Assembly (NCBI RefSeq): GCF_010548305.1
Contig: NZ_JAAGLV010000002.1
Location: forward strand, 310,001-374,000
Direction of reading: 5' to 3'
Origin: Streptomyces sp. SID13031
GTDB lineage: Bacteria; Actinomycetota; Actinomycetes; Propionibacteriales; Kribbellaceae
Length of the DNA stretch: 64,000 nt
Part shown: positions 61,755 to 64,000 of the stretch, piece after piece
How positions within the stretch are numbered: the first letter of the stretch is position 1
How the letters are laid out: each line of letters starts with the position of its first letter
Notes under the pieces: model-generated
Seen by the model: only the letters and a program-made list of their open reading frames with translations
Told to the model about the DNA's origin: nothing
Database searches by the model: none
Made by a program: the position numbers and the translations under genes

Positions 61755-62996
61755 ATGACGACGAACTGGGCAGGCAACATCACCTTCTCGGCGGAGGTCC
61801 GGACGCCGCGGACCTTGCCCGAGCTGCAGGAGCTGGTGCGGTTGTCGGAGCACGTGCGAGTGCTGGGCAGCGGGCATTCCTTCAACCGGATCGCGGACAC
61901 CACCGGCACGCTGGTCTCGGTCGCGGGCCTGCCCAGGATGGCCGCGCTCAACGCTGAAGACGACACCGTGACCATCGCGGCCGGCCTGCGGTACGGCGAA
62001 GTGACGGCGTATCTGCAGGACGAAGGGCGGGCGCTGCACAACCTCGGCTCGCTGCCGCACATCTCCGTCGCGGGCGCGTGCTCCACCGGTACGCACGGCT
62101 CCGGCGACGCCAACCGCCCACTCGCGGCCGCTGTCACCAGCACCACCTTCATCGCCGCCGACGGCGAACTCGTCACCCTCACCCGCGACCACCCCGACTT
62201 CCCCGGCTCGATCATCTCGCTCGGTGCGCTCGGGGTGACCGTCGAGCTGGAGCTCGAGACGCAACCGTCGTACGAGATCAGCCAGGTCGTGTACGACGGC
62301 CTGCCGGTGGCGCGCCTCGGTACGGACTTCGAGGAGATCTTCTCGAGCGCCTACAGCGTGAGCGCCTTCACCGACTGGGTCGATCCGGACGTGATGGTCT
62401 GGCGCAAGATGCTCGCCGGTACTCCGTACGAGCAATCCTGGCTGGATGCCCGCGTCGCCGATGGAGCCCGCCACCCGATCAAGGCGATGCCCGCCGACTT
62501 CGCCACCCAGCAAGGCGGCCTGGCCGGGCCATGGAATGAACGGCTCCCGCATTTCCGCCTCGAGTTCACCCCGAGCAACGGCGAGGAACTGCAGTCGGAA
62601 TACTTCGTACCGCGAGCAGCCGCAGCCCAGGCCTTCGAGGAGTTGAAGGCCCTCGGCCGGCGGCTGGCCCCGGTCCTGCAGATCTCCGAGGTTCGTACGA
62701 TCGCCGCCGACGACCTCTGGCTGAGCCCGAGCCAGGGCCGCGACACCGTAGCCTTGCACTTCACCTGGATCCAGGACGAGACAGTGGTCCGCCCAGTCGT
62801 CGCCGCACTCGAAGAAGCCCTGCTGCCGTTGGGCGCGAGACCACATTGGGGCAAGGTCTTCACAGCTGACGCAGCCACTCTTCGCGAGTGCTACCCGAAG
62901 GTCCCCGACTTCATCGAGCTCGCCGCGAAGTACGACCCCGAGGGCAAGTTCCGCAACGACTACGTGGACACGTACCTACCGTCACAGATCCACTAG
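61755..62996 (+). CDS. aldO: FAD-dependent alditol oxidase (AldO/xylitol oxidase type)
   Basis: 413 residues, close to the characterised Streptomyces AldO in length and sequence. The N-terminus NWAGNITFSA, the covalent-flavin His41 in VLGSGHSFN, SLPHISVAGACSTGTHGSG, FTDWVDPD, PHFRLEFTPSNG and GARPHWGKVF match. It oxidises sugar alcohols at C1 with O2, giving H2O2. ATG at 61,755 is chosen over a GTG nine bases upstream. Divergent from the phosphatase gene by 65 bases; sugar-alcohol metabolism could link them. Confidence 0.94.
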   Translation: MTTNWAGNITFSAEVRTPRTLPELQELVRLSEHVRVLGSGHSFNRIADTTGTLVSVAGLPRMAALNAEDDTVTIAAGLRYGEVTAYLQDEGRALHNLGSLPHISVAGACSTGTHGSGDANRPLAAAVTSTTFIAADGELVTLTRDHPDFPGSIISLGALGVTVELELETQPSYEISQVVYDGLPVARLGTDFEEIFSSAYSVSAFTDWVDPDVMVWRKMLAGTPYEQSWLDARVADGARHPIKAMPADFATQQGGLAGPWNERLPHFRLEFTPSNGEELQSEYFVPRAAAAQAFEELKALGRRLAPVLQISEVRTIAADDLWLSPSQGRDTVALHFTWIQDETVVRPVVAALEEALLPLGARPHWGKVFTADAATLRECYPKVPDFIELAAKYDPEGKFRNDYVDTYLPSQIH

Positions 62997-63689
62997 CCGA
63001 AGCGGCAGATCCTCGATCTCATAGGTTGTCGAAGTTGCCTTGAGCAACGTGCCGCTGACGTGCCGGGCACTGTTGCTCAGGACAACTCGGCCCTGGGCGT
63101 TGACGATCGCCATCGTGCGACCGGCCGCGCGCAGGCAGGGGAGAACGGCCTTCTCGAAGGTGAAGACCTTCAGGTCCGCGCCGGCGACCCCGACGAACTC
63201 ATCGCCATGATGGATCGGCACCGTGAACGTGAGCGTGTAGTCGTCGGTGCACAGGTAGTCGACGTACGGCCCGGTGATGTGCCGGCGCCCGGTGCCGCGC
63301 GGTACGTCGTACCAGGGCAGGGATTCGTAGTCGTAGAAGTTCTCGCCGCGCGGATCGGTGTCGACGACGAGTCGCTCGGGCGTGCCGTTGCGCAGCATGA
63401 ACCACTCGAGCCACCAGCGTGAATCGGCCAGCGCATCAACAGCCGCGACATACCCGGCGCCCTGGATCCGCCCGTCCGGATCGGCCAGGCCCGGCAGCAC
63501 CAACGCACCGACGCCGGCCAGATCAGTACGCCGTACCGCCTCCTGCCGGCCGAATACCTCTGTCACCTCGGCCGCGATCCGGGTGGCCAGGCCGAACGCC
63601 TCGCCGGCCACCGTGCCGACCAACTGCTGGATGGCCGCGACGCCGGGATCCTCGGCGAGCGCGACGGGATGCGTCACCTGTTCGCTCAC
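62982..63689 (-). CDS. Cache-domain protein, cytoplasmic
   Basis: 235 residues without signal peptide or membrane segment. A Cache-like sensor domain is visible in the second half: WLEWFMLRNGTPERLVVDTDP, then YESLPWYDVPRGTGRRHITGPY and LTFTVPIHHGDEFVGVAGADLKV. GTG at 63,689 follows GGAGGA. It lies 23 bases after a GntR-type gene on the same strand, so it may bind the same small ligand as that regulator. Its 3' end overlaps aldO by 15 bases. Confidence 0.82.
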   Translation of the reverse strand: MSEQVTHPVALAEDPGVAAIQQLVGTVAGEAFGLATRIAAEVTEVFGRQEAVRRTDLAGVGALVLPGLADPDGRIQGAGYVAAVDALADSRWWLEWFMLRNGTPERLVVDTDPRGENFYDYESLPWYDVPRGTGRRHITGPYVDYLCTDDYTLTFTVPIHHGDEFVGVAGADLKVFTFEKAVLPCLRAAGRTMAIVNAQGRVVLSNSARHVSGTLLKATSTTYEIEDLPLRLVDL

Positions 63690-63712
63690 GGTCCGTCCTC
63701 CATGCCTCACGG

Positions 63713-64000
63713 TCAGTCTTCCAGAGTCAGTCTGAGGTCGATCAGTCGTGCCGTCGAGTCCGCCACGCGTTCCTCGGCCGCGGCGCGGGCGGCTTCGCTG
63801 TCACCGCGTCCGATCGCGGAGACCACTTCGCGGCAGCTCTGCACGGTCAGCCGGTGGCTCTCGTCGTCGCCGAAAGCCAGCCAGAGCAGGGTTCCGACCT
63901 CGGCCTGCAGGCTGACCTCGGCGCGGTAGAGCCGGGTTGACTGCGCCGTCGCGGCAACTTCGATGTGGAACTGGGCATCGGCCCGACGCCTGGCGCCCGC
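63713..64000 (-). CDS. GntR family regulator, C-terminal part (FCD domain)
   Basis: The last 95 residues of a gene that runs off the window. They match the end of an FCD domain: DAQFHIEVAATAQSTRLYRA (metal-site His) and the late AIGRGDSEAARAAAEERV. The DNA-binding N-terminus is outside the window. Co-directional with, and 23 bases upstream of, the Cache-domain gene. Confidence 0.82.
   Translation of the reverse strand, partial: AGARRRADAQFHIEVAATAQSTRLYRAEVSLQAEVGTLLWLAFGDDESHRLTVQSCREVVSAIGRGDSEAARAAAEERVADSTARLIDLRLTLED

Overview
The window is typical high-GC actinobacterial chromosome: dense coding, many GTG starts and ATGA/GTGA stop-start overlaps, and large numbers of TetR, GntR, IclR, Lrp, HxlR, XRE-MmyB and SARP regulators. 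Gene content (CseABC-like signalling, AldO-type alditol oxidase, IdeR-type iron boxes, DUF3039 and DUF3105 proteins) suits a soil actinomycete. A Propionibacteriales genus such as Kribbella is my best guess from general impression only. No rRNA, tRNA, CRISPR array, prophage or intact insertion sequence was seen.

Layout. 1-9,856 is mostly housekeeping: a truncated membrane protein, SDR and alpha/beta hydrolase operon, CoA transferase, malic enzyme, VanZ-like, YqgE/AlgH, DUF3039, Uma2-like and SF2 helicase genes. 10,001-14,504 has regulator/enzyme pairs and an MFS transporter. 14,536-16,361 pairs an Lrp regulator with 4-hydroxyphenylpyruvate dioxygenase. The same tyrosine pathway resumes at 25,678-29,006 with fumarylacetoacetase, an unknown coupled gene and homogentisate dioxygenase. 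Between them lie a FAD-linked oxidase, a CseA-CseB-CseC-like lipoprotein/two-component operon and a large secreted GH101 endo-alpha-N-acetylgalactosaminidase. 29,301-43,334 holds a polysaccharide deacetylase, a Tat-exported 5'-nucleotidase, a SARP regulator, a tiny secreted Cys peptide, a methyltransferase/HxlR pair, a GntR-creatininase-esterase-AbgT group and nicotinamidase. 43,390-46,984 holds a TetR/reductase operon with twin operators, an SDR remnant, and an iron-box-controlled ornithine N-monooxygenase.

The most interesting region is 49,741-53,127, which looks like an undescribed RiPP (ribosomally made, modified peptide) locus. A 45-residue precursor-like gene ends in eight glycines followed by CRDATCG and has a strong ribosome binding site. 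It is flanked by two perfect hairpins. It is followed by a ThiF/E1-like adenylating enzyme with an N-terminal PqqD-like (RRE) region, a membrane HExxH protease with its own PqqD-like domain, and a membrane-anchored DUF3105 protein. The three large genes overlap or touch. No YcaO, radical SAM or lanthionine enzyme is nearby, so the chemistry may rest on the E1-like enzyme alone.

The right end (53,215-64,000) carries a likely malonate/dicarboxylate utilisation operon (MatC-like carrier, a CoA transferase broken by a one-base insertion, a fused carboxyltransferase, a divergent GntR regulator). It also has a TauE-type exporter, a YdcF protein, a decayed secreted-protein gene with two frameshifts, an inositol-phosphatase-like gene, alditol oxidase, a Cache-domain protein and a truncated GntR regulator.
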